From assembly GCF_954871325.1 (NCBI RefSeq), contig NC_088775.1, forward strand, positions 75,431,561-75,495,560: 64,000 bases of DNA, written 5' to 3'. Shown one piece after another: positions 23,306 to 35,689 of the stretch. The position numbers were made by a program, and so were the translations under genes. The notes below the pieces were generated by a model. It was not told where the DNA came from, ran no database searches, and saw only the letters and a list, made by a program, of their open reading frames with translations. This DNA is from Gordionus sp. m RMFG-2023 (lineage: Eukaryota > Nematomorpha > Gordioida > Chordodea > Parachordodidae). The number at the start of each line of letters is the position of its first letter. Position 1 is the first letter of the stretch.

Positions 23306-25136
23306 TATTACATTATCACTAGTATCAAAAATATTCCAATAATTATTGGGAGGACCAAGCTTGGTAATCTAATCCCACCCCATAACAGTCTCAACATTTT
23401 CCTTTACTACCCATAAATCAAGGAAAAATATAGTATCATTAAGATTAACCCCCAATTTGGCCTTTCCCAACACAGCGACTTCCGATCCATCAAACTGCCT
23501 GACACACATAGCCTCTTTTTCCAGTTTGCCACCAGGCCAATACTTATAAAAATTCTCCTGCGACATTAGAGAAATACTAGCTCCGGTGTCAAATAGCATT
23601 TCTATATTCCTATGATCAATCCTCAAACTAACCCTCGGACACAAACATGGTCCATCTAATTTTTCCGTCATTAAAATATCATATGTTTTAATCGGAGAAT
23701 CAGCGTTTATTTTATCTAAAATAATAATTCCATTGGCATTCTCATTGCCCCTTAAATTCAACTCGGAATTTAAATTCTTATTCCTGACAATTACATTTCT
23801 TCTAATAAGATTCATGGGACATCTTTCCCAAATAAAATTCCTAACATCTCTTCTAAGAGAATAACGAACAATATTCCTCGGATATTGTTCCCACCTAAAT
23901 CGACTAACCTCCCTCTCAGAGAAATTACGAGAATGATTTCTTATTTTAATTCTATCATTTCCCTCATTTCGACTAATACTATTAAATGTTTTATTATACA
24001 AATTTTTCCGAACTCTCGGAGCCCCGACTCCTATATGATTCACCTTGCAATCATATAGTCAACACGAATTTCGTGATACTTCCATGCAGTCCACAGCTAC
24101 ATGTCCCGGCCTTTTGCAACAATTTTGGTATTAAACATGTGCTTACATCTGCTTATCACCAGCAATTCAATGGCCAGGTAGAACGCATGGTTAGAACGTT
24201 CAAAACGCATATGAAAAGGAATATTAAAATTGACCCAGATATCGCACTTGGCAAATTTTTATTTAATTACAGAAATACGCGTAATGATACTACAGGAGTT
24301 ACACCATCTCAGAGAATGTTTAATCGAGATATTAGAATTAAATGAGACTTATTAAAACCGATGGAGGAGAAGGAGAATAAAATAAACATTACTTTACCAC
24401 GAAATAGAACTTTTAACGTAGGAGATTTTGTTTGGTATAAAGTACAAGGTGATGATAAATAGCGCAAAGGTATAATCACACATAAAGAAAGTGATATGAT
24501 GTTCCAAATTAAGACTGAGAAAGGTATTTTGAGGAGACATTTAGATCAAATAAGGATTAGAAACTATTTTAACACAATTATTAACTATGACTCTAAGGAT
24601 TCTTTTAAGGAGGGAAGTGTGGACAAAAATATAAAAATTATTGATAATAACGAAATAACACCTATTTCTAGACCTGTGCGAATAAAAAAAAACCTGTTTA
24701 TTTAAAAGACTATGTAACTTAAAATATAAAATAAATATTAAATTGCATAAAGTAAATTAAATATTAAAACGCTTATAGTAAAACGCAAAGAATTAAAACG
24801 CTGAAAATATTATATAACCATCTTATTGATTTATCATTCTTCATTTATTCTTATATCCAATATGATGAACTATTATTTCTTATTATTCGCAACTTATTTA
24901 TGATAATAATAACAACTGAGTACTATCAAACAAGCTATGATTAATGGAGACAAATTACAATAAGGATATCAAGCTCACGATTTAAACAAACCAACGTGCA
25001 AAATCGATTTAAACAAACCAACGATTGGGACAAGCCAACGGTATGATGATTTGTGATACAACTTGATTATCAAAACGATAAACCACTTGGACAACAAACT
25101 ATAACTTCTCCGATGAAATTATCAGAAGAGGGAGAA

Positions 25137-25427
25137 TGTTGCGTTATTCTAATCGTATTATTTTTTGTAATCTAATTTTTATTATTTTTTAACTTTATTG
25201 CGTAACCTTGTTTTTATAACTTTATACGGCGTAACCTTATTTTTTATATTTTATATTATTTTTTATATTTTATAATATTTTTACTTTTTTGTTCTTCGTT
25301 TGTATTCTAATTTAGATTTATAAAAATGTATATAAACGATGTATGAAATGGAATAGATAGTAATAATAAAGTTAAATATAAATAAACACGTTTTTTACTT
25401 TTATGCACATTATCATGTTATTTTGCA
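25137..25427 (+). repeat. 3' LTR of element A
   Basis: TGTTGCG start just after the purine-rich AGAAGAGGGAGAA tract, ending TTTTGCA. No matching 5-bp duplication was seen outside the two LTRs (CATTT and AGACC), consistent with age or later rearrangement. Confidence 0.7.
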
Positions 25428-25690
25428 AGACCGAATTTTGTCAATATAATTTTTATAATGATCCTGAAATTGAATTAAAAATGACCTATCTTCATAATAT
25501 TTATTAATTATACCTAAGAATACATCTTTAGGTAATTCAGTTAATTCCCACATTTGGTCATAATTCCAGAAATCAAAAATACGAAAAATATCAATAGGTA
25601 GTTCATTAATATTAACTGTTAATTCATTAATAAGTAAATGTTTTATTAAGATTATCTATGTATTCATATATGTTCATTATGACTGATTTA
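25428..25690 (-). other. Possible interrupted coding fragment beside element A
   Basis: On the minus strand about 70 codons are open with a protein-like composition (LPIDIFRIFDFWNYDQMW, ELPKDVFLGIINKYYED), ending exactly where the 3' LTR of A begins. A start-like MNIYEYIDNL lies just upstream in a neighbouring frame. I do not recognise it. It may be a gene or transposon cut by insertion A, or chance. Confidence 0.3.
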
Positions 25691-25791
25691 TATTTTAGTT
25701 ATTTTATTAAGTTATTTTATACTATAGGTTATGACTCTTGTATTGGAATTTTATAATAACTTTTTTTCTTACGAGGATTTAAAATATTTTG

Positions 25792-25994
25792 TAAAAGAAA
25801 TAAAAGAAAGGACTTAATTCAACTATTACTATTTAAATTTAAATCAAATTTATTACTATATATTTTTTATCTAAAAACATTATATATATAAATATAAAAA
25901 GTTAATTGAACATATTAAATAATCAACTTAAATAGTTAATATAAAATAAACAATATTCAAATTTAAATTTATTTAAATATATAATCAATCAACA
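25792..25994 (-). repeat. 3' LTR of element C
   Basis: 203 bp, apparently identical to 31830-32032. In element orientation it starts TGTTGATTG, preceded by the purine tract AGAAGAGGGGGAA. Confidence 0.92.
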
Positions 25995-26530
25995 TTCCCC
26001 CTCTTCTACAAATAACGAAGCTTCTTCTCAGCAGTCATCGAGAGCTTGTTGTCCCAGAAGTTTTTTCCCGTTTCGATTGTACTCGGTTTCATCTTGGTTA
26101 ACGCATAAGTCTCAAATGTTCTCGTAGGCTTGATTCTATCACGTAGGTTTGATAAAATCGTTTATTAGAGTTGCGTGAGTTTGTACGTTTATTGTAGGCT
26201 TGAATCAATCGCGTAGGTTTGATAAAATCGTTGAACGTTATCGTTGGTTTGATATCCTTATCGTATGTTGTTCACATTTCTCAAAATTGTTATTATCATG
26301 TTTCATAATTAATCCAGTCGAATATTGGAATTTTGAATAAATCGGAATATGTAATTTGGAATAGTTGATCAAATATATGAATAATATGCACGAATAAAAT
26401 TTTGAATTTCGGAACAATAAAATATGTAATAAGGAATGATAATTTAAGGAATAAGGAATAAAATCCAGAATAAGGAATGATAAATGATTATTATATTATT
26501 TTTTAGGTGTTAAGTTAATCATAGCGTTTT

Positions 26531-26644
26531 ATGCGTTTTATATTTTTAGCGTTTTATATTTTTAGCGTTTTATATTTTTAGCGTTTTATATTTTTAGCGT
26601 TTTATATTTTTAGCGTTTTATATTTTTAGCGTTTTATATTTTTA
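26531..26644. repeat. 16-bp tandem repeat, about seven units, near the 3' end of element C
   Basis: Near-perfect repeats of AGCGTTTTATATTTTT lie between the integrase end and the 3' non-coding part. Confidence 0.9.
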
Positions 26645-29600
26645 AATTTTAAGCACGTAATCTTTTAAGTAATCAGGTTTATTTTTAATTCTTATTGGTC
26701 TAGTAATTGGTATCTTAATCTCATTCTTCGTGTCCACACTTCCCCCCTTAGAGGAATTTTTAGGGTCAATTTCATAATATTTTAAACTGTTGTAACATTC
26801 TCTTTTCCTTAACTGATCAAGATGCCTACTTACTATCCCTTTATCAGTATAAACTTGAAACATGGTGTTACTCTCTTTAAGCTTGATGCTGCCTTTGCAC
26901 CACGTATCATCACCCTGTTTCTTATACCAAACATAATCTCCTCTATTAAAAGTTCGATTTCGTGGTAACGACATGAAGACTTCACCAACTTTATCCTCCA
27001 AAGGTTTTAATAAATCCCACTTTATTCTAATGTCGCGGTTAAACATTCTTTTGGACGGTGTAACTCCCGTAGTGTCATTCGGCGTGTTTCTATAGTTGAA
27101 CAAAAATCTGTCCAGCGCAGTTTCTAAGCCAATCTTTATGTTTCTTTTCATATGAGCTTTAAATGTTCTCACCATACGTTCAGCTTGTCCATTAGATTGC
27201 CGATGGTAGGCCGACGTTAGTACATGTTTTATACCATAATTGCTACAAAATTTTTCAAAATCTTTGCTCGTGAAATTGGTACCATTATCTGTAACAATGG
27301 TTTCAGGTATACCAAATAGTGAAATAGTTTTATAAATTTCCTTTAACGTGAATTCAGTCGTATTACTCTTTACCGGAACTATAACCGGAAATTTACTATA
27401 AGCATCAACGATTATCAACCAATTCTTTGTAAAAAACGGACCCGCATAATCTATGTGTATCCTTTCAAATGGTTTAGTTGCTGCTACCCATGGATTTTGT
27501 ATTTTCTTTGGATTGTCATGATAAATATTACAATCATCGCAACTTTTGACTTCCAAATCAATGTCGTTGACCATACCAGACCACCACATACGATCTTTGG
27601 CTAAGGATTTAATTTTACCTGCTCCCAAATGACCTTCGTGTAACGCCTTCAGTATGTTCTTTCTCAGACTTGACGGAATTATTATTTTGTCGCTTTTGTA
27701 CAGACAATCTTTAATGATACTTAGTTCTTGTTCAATATTTTCATAAATTTTATTTTGGATAGGCACATTATTTCTTATATCATTCATAACTTGAGATAAT
27801 TCAAAATCTTTGGATGTTTCATCACGTATTCGGTCAAAACTAAGAGGTATATCGCCAAAGTCATTTATAATCGCGATATCATCAATAACGTCATCATCAA
27901 TTACTTGTGGTAGTCTTGAGAGGCAATCGGGAACAACATTGTATTTACCAGCTTTATATCTGATGTTAAAGTCGTAACCCCCCAAAATTATACTCCACTT
28001 CTGTAACCTTAATGACATGGTGCTATTATCTTTGAGCCCTTTGGTGAAAATATGGATTAGCGGCTTATGATCCGTTATAATAGTGAACTTAGTCCCTATC
28101 AAGTATTCTTGAAATCTCTTGATAGCAAACATAATGGCCAAAGCTTCACGCTCAATATTGGTATAGTTTGTTTCGGATTTTGCTAAAGTTCTTGATGCAA
28201 AAGCTATCGGTTTTTCTTTGCCATCTTTTTCAGTGTGAAACAAAACAGCTCCTAAACCTCTTTTAGATGCATCAGTCGCAATTCCGATAGGTAGTTCAGG
28301 ATTAAAGTACGTCAAAGCTGGAGGAAGACTAATCAATGTCTTTAGATCATCAAAACTTTTGGAGTGTTCTTAATTCCACTCCCATTTTTCTTTGTTAACA
28401 ATCTTGTATGGATCAGCTATTTCAGCGAAGTTGTTCAAAAATTTTCTGTAGTACCCGGCCATACCTAGAAACGTTGACAATTCCGCGGCTGATTTTGGTT
28501 CCGGCATTTTAACGATCGCCTCGATCTTGTCATGGTTGGCGTGGATCCCCTTGGCGTCGATGTCGTGTCCTAAGAACCTTAGACTTTTTTTGAAAAATAA
28601 GCTTTTTGCAAAATTAGGCACTAAACCATGAGATAGTATTCTTTCAAAAACCTTCTTTATGTTGTTGAAATGAACTTCGTCACTACTTCCCGTAATTAGT
28701 AGATCATCAATATAAAATATGACATCTTTCATGTCACTGAAAATTTGATCCATAATTTGTTGAAAAATCGCAGATGAAGTCTTTAACCCAAAAGGAAGTC
28801 TGGTAAACCGGTAGTACCTCCTGTGTGTAGATATAGTTAATATGTCTCTGCAGGTTTCATCGATGGGAATTTGTAGGAACGCATCCTTGAAATCTATCTT
28901 GGTGAACTTCTTCCCTTCCTTGAGCTTAGCGATAAGATCATTTATTCTTGGAAGTGGGTATCTGAAATCCTCAAGGGCTGGGTTGACAGTGTCTTTGAAG
29001 TCGGCGCAAACCCTAACGCTCCCATTATCCTTGTAGACAGCGGTTATCGGACTTGCCCATCGGACATCTGTTACAGGCTCAATGACTCCATCTCCTATCC
29101 ATCTCATAAGTTCTCTAGTAACAGCGTCTATCTTTGAATAAGGTAACCGTCTAGGTGGTATGATTTTCGGTTTGGCATCGTTACGTAGATATATCTTGAC
29201 ATTCCCTTTGTTAATCGGTTTTTTAGTCAGTTTAGATTCGCAATCTTTTATTAATTTCTTTATTTCATCTTCATAGTTGGTATCAATGTTTGCTATAAAT
29301 TTGTTCAAAATATTACTAAAAGCATTAATCCACATACGTCCCAATAACGCATTTTTATTAGATTTAACGATCACGGCTTGCAAGTGTTTGGTGATACCTT
29401 CGTAGGTTACTTTAACTTGAGTGACGCCAATAATTTTGATTAAGTTTCCATCATAAGCTGTGAGTTGTAGAGTGGACTTTTTAAGATCTTTAATACCTAT
29501 TTGTTTAGCCATATCATGAGGTATAATTGTAAACTTGGATCCCGTATCAACCTGCATAGTAACAACAGCATCATTTACTTTTAAAGTGGTCATGAACGCA

Positions 29601-31248
29601 TTATCATTAAGTTTAAACTCAGTTAAATTGTTGATATTAAAATCACTACCATTATCATTTTGTGTAGGGTTATATTTTTCTTCAACAATCTCTTCAATGT
29701 TCATGTTACAATTGATGTTACTTTGATTCACGTCATTATATTGTAATGGTTTTCTTTGATTAATATTTTGATTATAATTTTTCCACGTATTATTTTCTCC
29801 ATTATTGTTGTTATTATAGGATTGATATTGATAACCATATCGATTATTATATTGACTCTGATTTCTTTGATTGTTGTAAGACCAGGAATTGTTTCTCCCA
29901 TTATAATTATTGTTTTGCCAAGTACCTCTACCATAATTGTTTGAATTGTTATTGTATTGCCAGGCATTGTTTCTATTATAATTGTTGTTGTGCCACATCG
30001 AGTTTCTTCCGTAATAGTTTGAATTGTTATTCGAAGATTGGTTATTATGAAAATTTCTAGAGTTACCCTCACTGTCTCGAAAAATATTGTTTTGATAGTT
30101 TCGGCTAGCACTATAATTAGGCCTAAAATCATTATAATTCCTCTTCTTAAAATCAAAATTTTCCTTATGAGTGTTACGTCCATTATAATTAAAATTATTT
30201 TCTTTAAAATTATTATGTTCATAATCATTAGAATTATTCTCATTATTACTAAAAGTACTTTTGCATGGTATTTTATCCATGTTTAAATTGTAAAACTTTT
30301 TATTTTTATCCAATTTTTTATCATTGTCTACATAATTTGTATCGCTAACGTCTGGTTTAATATTGCTGCCATCTAACTCCACTCCTAATTTCATCATCTT
30401 ATCTAAACCTTCGTGCTTATGTTTATTTAACTTCCTTCTAATATTATCATTTAAAGAACAAGTTATTAATTTCTCAATCATTCTTGTATCGTTATCAAAA
30501 TCGCATTTTTTATGAAGTTTTGAAATTCTAAAATAAAAAGTATGGAAGGACTCCTCGGCACCTTGTACCGCTAAGTTAAAGTTCTTTATATTTACATTAA
30601 TGTCCTCACTTGGAATTAACAGTTTCAATTTACCAAAAACAATATTAAAGTCTTTTAACTGTGCTTTAGAACATATCGACGTAACTTGGTCTACAATCTC
30701 AATTGGTAAGCTGCATAGTAGTGTCCTAACTTTAGATGAGTCTGACTCAATATGTCCTTCAAAGTATGTTTCTATTAAGTTAAGATAAGTCTCAGATAAT
30801 TTTCCTGATAACTTGGGAAATTTAGGAACATATTGAGTGTGTGTAAGAGTTAATTTTTCGTCCATGATATAATTTTATTTGAGTAAAATAAACTTTCAAT
30901 ATTTAAAATCGTAAAAGCAAAACATTGTAGTTCATTAAAATCAAATTTAAGTTGTCTAAAAATTTTAATTTTAATCAAGAGAATATGGTCCACTAAGTTT
31001 TAATAGTTTATCTATAAAAATTCTAATTCTAATTTGTAAAGAGGATTTAATCCACTAAGTTTCAATATAATTTGTCTGTGAAAAATTTAATACTAATTCG
31101 TGACTAAGTTTTTAGGAAAAAAAAAATTTATTGATATTCTATAAGTTAAACATTGCGTAAATTTATATTTAATAATGAAATATAGGGAAAATTTTCTTTA
31201 CCCTATAAATATAATGTCAAATATGTAAAGCATAAAGATATTTAAATT

Positions 31249-31533
31249 TTAATATTCAATAATTTTACAAAATATAAAAATAAAATTATTGTCATCAAGA
31301 ACATAGGGTTTCCCATTTAGAGACATATATGCATCAATCATTTTTCGTAAAGATTTAAAATAAAAAACAATTTCGTTCGTCCTATTATCACGTACATAAG
31401 AAAATTCTTTACATATATCCATTTCTTTCAACATTTTATCAATAATAACGTATTGAGGTATATCATAAGTTTTAAAACAAAACATCACGACGTAAAAATT
31501 GAAAGATTTAGACGAAAAAATATTTTTTATCAT
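31249..31533 (-). CDS. ORF0 of element C: small RRM-like protein between 5' LTR and gag
   Basis: A 94-codon frame. After a hydrophobic or aromatic start it reads FCFKTYDIPQYV (strand 1), IIDKMLKEM (helix 1), EIVFYFKSLRKMIDAY (RNP1-like strand 3 and helix 2) and LNGKPYV, the order of an RNA-recognition motif. A true start at MFCFKTYDIP is suggested because the remnant in element A begins MFAFKLINIPHEI and continues with DVLFEF, LKDMINCFELLNGKHYV. Ty3/gypsy elements do not normally carry such a frame. Conservation between A and C argues for function in the element, perhaps RNA binding; that role is inference. It is part of a fossil retroelement. Confidence 0.6.
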   Translation of the reverse strand: MIKNIFSSKSFNFYVVMFCFKTYDIPQYVIIDKMLKEMDICKEFSYVRDNRTNEIVFYFKSLRKMIDAYMSLNGKPYVLDDNNFIFIFCKIIEY

Positions 31534-31829
31534 ATAACTCCTTTATTTATATATATATATACTCTATTTTATTTTTTATTTTTTTTTTACCTTTTTATAA
31601 TTTTGTAAATTTGGATAAAATTTTGACTATCGAAAAGAAAAGTCAAAAAATTTATTTGTCCTTTATCATCTCCCATATCGAAATACGAATTTGCTTTTTA
31701 TTTTTACAAAAGAAATCAAGGTAAGGATATTTTTAAATATTATTTTTTTAAACTTTTATTATTTAACTTTATTTTATTTTTAAAAAAAGAAAGAAAAACG
31801 AAAAACGTACCACCGTAACCGGGGCACCA

Positions 31830-32032
31830 TAAAAGAAATAAAAGAAAGGACTTAATTCAACTATTACTATTTAAATTTAAATCAAATTTATTACTATATA
31901 TTTTTTATCTAAAAACATTATATATATAAATATAAAAAGTTAATTGAACATATTAAATAATCAACTTAAATAGTTAATATAAAATAAACAATATTCAAAT
32001 TTAAATTTATTTAAATATATAATCAATCAACA
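31830..32032 (-). repeat. 5' LTR of element C
   Basis: 203 bp, apparently identical to 25792-25994. In element orientation it ends TTTCTTTTA and is followed by TGGTGCCCCGG, a tRNA-complement-type primer-binding site. Confidence 0.92.
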
Positions 32033-32037
32033 TTTTG

Positions 32038-34100
32038 TAAATCATCATTGGTTTTAGTTTCACTATATAGAATTCATAGGCTAATGTCCAACTATTATAT
32101 TGGTTCTTGTAAGTTTATATACCCAATTTTAATAACCGTTTCCATTTATAACAACTCTATTGCCTATGATTAACTCGTCTAGTTTGATATTTAGGTTAAT
32201 AATTATCCTGCCCATAGTTGATTCATCCATTTGATCATATTCATTTCCATTTGGTACGATTCCAGTGTCATGATCTAAATTATTTATTGAAGAAAAAAAT
32301 TAAAAGATTTTAAAATTATAATTTCCGCTGCCACCACGTTAAGGTGAGCAGTTAATTGTCAAATAGAATATTTATTAATTAATTTATCTAAATAATACGT
32401 TGCAACAACTATAAATTATATATATATTTTTACAATCAATAAAATTCTTAATCTTGTGTCATGTGAATGAAATAATATAATTGTGTTAAATGTTAATAGA
32501 TAATCATTTTATAAAATACAACGAATGAATAAAATAAATTGCAATTTATGCTAAACAACATCTAGTATAAATAAAATAATTATAAATCCATATTTAACAA
32601 TTTTGTATTCATATTACATTTAAAAAATTTTAATTAGTAGCAAAAAATTTATATAAATGCCTAATAAATTGTTTTATTTAAAAAAGAATACCCCCCTCCA
32701 GCTATAAATTCCTTGCAATCATTGGTTACGCCATGTATAGATGATATTGCTGAACATCAACCAAGCTACACTGTATACAGGTAGTTCTTATTTCTCAAAT
32801 AAAACTTACTTCTGGATTGTTTTATACTATCTTTTTATATATAAATTAAAAGGGTAATATATTCTATCTGAACTCATTTTCATTCCAAAAACTGTATATA
32901 ACAAAGCATTCATTGTATGATGAATTTTTTAATTTAATTCAGGTTCTAAAAAATAACTTTTGCATTATTTATTAATTCGTGGTAGAGTATTGACTGTAGA
33001 CTCTGATATCATGGCTGATTTCTAACAGTAAAGTTTTATCAATCTCATCTATATTAGCTCATTTTATAGCCTAACCGGGCTGGTATTGCCAAACATATAT
33101 ATATAGATGTTACTAATATATTTCCAAAGATAGGCAAATATGTATAGTCGGATCATTATTTTAACACAACTTTATATGCTAACTCCAAACTTGATATAAT
33201 TTTACTGTCAATGCATAAGATAGAACAATCTAAAATTATAATCGTCTGGAAATTATTTTACCAATAAAAGTTTTAGATGTAAATAGTTATTAAAAGCAAC
33301 TACATTTTTTACAAAAAAATGGATACGAACTTCGATCTATACGGTAGATATGGGCAATCACCGACTAGGCTACTTAAAAACAATTAATATGGAATCTCAA
33401 TTTTATAATCATTCACTGAGAAATTTTGATAATCTGGTTTAACTGGAAATTTATTTCTGTATGTATAATACTACCCTAAGCATTTAAACCAATTTTGTCA
33501 TAAACCTTTGAACTAGTCTTATATATTAATTTTTATAGATATTTTTGATATAGATTTAATATTAAAAATGGCGATTGCCTGAAGTTTATGGGATATATAG
33601 TGTAGAAAAAATTGTTGAACCTTTAGGTTAAATAAAAATAATAACCTATAATAAAGATAATTATAGGCAAAATTAAGATACTCTTTGTATTAAATCACAT
33701 CGCCATTTATTTTTTTATCATGTAACAAATTTATAAGCAAACGTAAAATCATAAATTAAAATAATAAAAAAGTACAAAAAATTAAAATTAAAATTAAAAA
33801 AATATAACAAATTATATAAATTAGAAGTAACTTTATTCAAGAAAAAAGAATGAATATTATTATAACATTCATTTTATTTTTTTGTTAATTAACAAGAAAA
33901 TCTCCTGATAGTCTTCCTCTCTGTATATAATACGACAATTTTCCAAATAACAGCATTCAAAGAATTGCATCACAATTTTAATGAACTAAAAAATCAAATC
34001 TATGCTAATTACGTTAGTGATGTTAAACTTGAAAATAATTTTACAGATATATGTTCGAATAGCTTGGCTATGGATGACTGTATATTCCTTTTTTTTTGAA
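32038..34100. other. AT-rich intergenic stretch
   Basis: No coding exons, RNA genes or clear repeats were found on either strand. Confidence 0.4.
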
Positions 34101-34102
34101 GG

Positions 34103-34330
34103 CAGGGGAGTAGTGTTTTTAAACGGCCCTTTTTGGGTCAATTCTTAAAAAAGAACAGATTAAGATTTAAGTCATAATAATATTATGTCTAAAGATTTGG
34201 AATATAGAGATCCAAACCCTTCTGTCATTTATGAGGGAAATCTTCATGCTAACATATAAAATTGGTTATATCTTAATTGGGCCCTTTTTTAAAAATCAAC
34301 CCAAATCGGGCCTTTTAACAATAACTCCCA
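34103..34330. mobile_element. Decayed miniature element related to the hAT element at 3990
   Basis: The left end GGGAGTAGTGTTTTTAAACGG and the right end (inverse GGGAGTTATTGTTAAAAGG) form an imperfect inverted repeat that continues inward through GGCCC and TTTTTAAAAA blocks. Layout and length (about 220 bp) match the 3990-4212 element. No clear target duplication was found. Confidence 0.5.
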
Positions 34331-35046
34331 TTAAATATGTAAATTCTTTACAAAATAATATTCCACTATCACAAGATAAGATATTCTACATACACTGGAA
34401 TCAGATTTTAAATATTTAAAAGTAACTGAGATTCCGGATCCATATGGATTTCATATCCCAGATATATATGGATGAATGATGTGTTAAAAATGTAAAAATA
34501 AAATGAATATATAACCTTGAAAATTTTATAATCTTAAAATATTTACTTTCGTACTTTTCTTTTTCTATATGTAAAAACTTTAAATTAAATTCTTTTTCTT
34601 TAACTAAAAATTAATATACAGATATATATAGAATAAAAATTGTAAAAGATAGATATATATAATTTAGATAAATAAAAAAAGTAATTTAATTTATTGTTTT
34701 CTCACTGCCTTCCTTATATCATTATGAAAATCAATAACGTTCAACGTTATATATCAATTTTATTTTTAGCGATACAATCGAAGGATTTGGGTCCACTATA
34801 TCGAATATTAAAAAATATCAAAAAGACAAATAAGCTAAAATGGCGACTAATATGGCCTCTAAAGGTTGAAGCGAGAGAATTTAAAATATTAATATTAAAT
34901 TAAAACATGGCCGCTAATAAATTTCGATTTCCGTGCCTATGATCGTATGGACACTTCATCGTAAAGTTTCGTCCAATTCTGTGATTGGTCCATTAAAGTG
35001 CGGGAAATACAAAAGTGTAAACATATTTTTAATTTTAATCATAATA

Positions 35047-35689
35047 ATGGAAATTAAAACGGTGTCAAACAATATCAAACTTCTTCTTGAGAGAAGAATT
35101 AATCCCACTATAATTCAAAGTTAGCAATCTAATTATATATAAATAATTTAGTTTTAATTTTAGAAAACAAAATTACTAATAAAAAATCCAAAAGAGGACG
35201 TGATATTTTATGTTTTAATGATTTAGAATATACCATCCATAGAGTAATAAATGCCACATCGTATTACAGGTGTAGACAAAGGAGTTGCTTAGGACGGGGT
35301 ATTTTACAATCAGGTAGGTTCACAGAGATGCAGGATCATACCATAGAACAGTGTAAATCACATATTGGTAAATATTTTTATAAATAAATCACTAAATCAA
35401 TTTATTTTTAGGCAATATGTTTACTCCATGTCAACCCTTAGTAACACAGAACATGCAACCTGTTAATGCCATATCAAGTTTCACAAATTAAAATTTCTAT
35501 AATCAATATAATTTTAGGCAATATATGTGCCCCATCTCAACTCTCTGTAGCAAACTACTATAACTAGTTTCATCAATTATTTTATTTTTAGGCAATATGT
35601 TTACTCCATGTCAACCCTTTGAATTTGCTGATAAAGCATCAGCTTATATTAAATTAATATATAATTCAAATTTATTTGATAATATATAA
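35047..35689 (+). CDS. Small FLYWCH-like zinc-finger gene with tiny introns
   Basis: Exon 1 35047-35119 (MEIKTVSNNIKLLLERR) and exon 2 35164-35367 are separated by a 44-bp intron; a second 44-bp intron (35368-35411) leads to exon 3 at 35412. Phases agree at both joins. Exon 2 encodes a basic stretch (KKSKRGRDIL) and a FLYWCH/WRKY-GCM-type finger: YYRCRQRSCLGRG, then FTEMQDHTIEQCKSH. With the first 3' block the product is about 118 residues and ends at 35491. Three similar 3' blocks start at 35412, 35518 and 35592, each after a TTTTAG acceptor, so alternative ends are possible. FLYWCH fingers bind DNA or protein and are common in transposon-derived genes; the role here is unknown. Confidence 0.6.
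35412..35689 (+). repeat. Triplicated 29-bp exon-like block at the 3' end of the FLYWCH-like gene
   Basis: GCAATATGTTTACTCCATGT-type blocks occur at 35412-35440, 35518-35546 and 35592-35620, each directly after TTTTAG. The first two are followed by GTAACA and GTAGCA, possible donors; the third runs on to a stop at 35687-35689. If block 2 is a microexon, the intron after it is 45 bp, this genome's usual tiny size. Since 29 is not a multiple of three, including a block would change the reading frame. Confidence 0.7.

Larger units (their letters stand above)
18708..24110 (-). mobile_element. Ty3/gypsy LTR retrotransposon B, nested in A, with unusual domain order
   Basis: Fossil element of a second Ty3/gypsy lineage, reading leftward. 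From high to low coordinate: protease region about 23369-24043 (FDTGASISLMS), a long pol region 20630-23305 with reverse transcriptase (YMDD), RNase H and integrase (zinc-binding and DDE core), then about 1.2 kb of non-coding DNA, then a gag-like nucleocapsid region 18916-19422 with a CCHC knuckle (CFNCQEVGHLRHQC). Gag therefore lies on the far side of the non-coding block instead of in front of the protease. Only one LTR-like block seems to be present. Pol is well preserved with few if any breaks, but the element is not whole. GC content and codon use differ from A and C. Confidence 0.8.
15061..25427 (+). mobile_element. Ty3/gypsy LTR retrotransposon A, old and broken, interrupted by element B
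   Basis: Fossil element bounded by diverged LTRs. Parts, in order: 5' LTR, primer-binding site starting TGGTGCCCC at 15328, a small RRM-like ORF0 remnant about 15489-15700, gag with an Asn-rich tail about 15754-16700, aspartic protease about 16780-17160 (VDTGSKHT), reverse transcriptase about 17183-17980 (YIDD), RNase H about 18080-18500, then element B, and the integrase end about 24110-24700 before a purine tract and the 3' LTR. It is broken in many places, roughly ten or more, and the LTRs are clearly diverged, so it is old. Its sequence is close to the younger element C in the same family. Confidence 0.88.
25792..32032 (-). mobile_element. Ty3/gypsy LTR retrotransposon C, young and nearly whole
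   Basis: The element is flanked by the 5-bp duplication TTTTG at 25787-25791 and 32033-32037. Reading leftward: 5' LTR 31830-32032, primer-binding site TGGTGCCCCGG directly inside it, an RRM-like ORF0 31249-31533, gag with a long Asn-rich tail, protease (VDTGSKFT), reverse transcriptase (YIDD), RNase H and integrase down to about 26642, a 16-bp tandem repeat block, a purine tract and the 3' LTR 25792-25994. By eye the LTRs are identical, so insertion is recent. The coding part shows about one break. It is the same family as the older element A, in opposite orientation, and inserted 0.36 kb from the end of A. Confidence 0.93.

Noticed and set aside
34694-35124. Two plus-strand frames just upstream of the FLYWCH-like gene
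   Set aside because: Composition is not protein-like; the second overlaps FLYWCH exon 1 in another frame.
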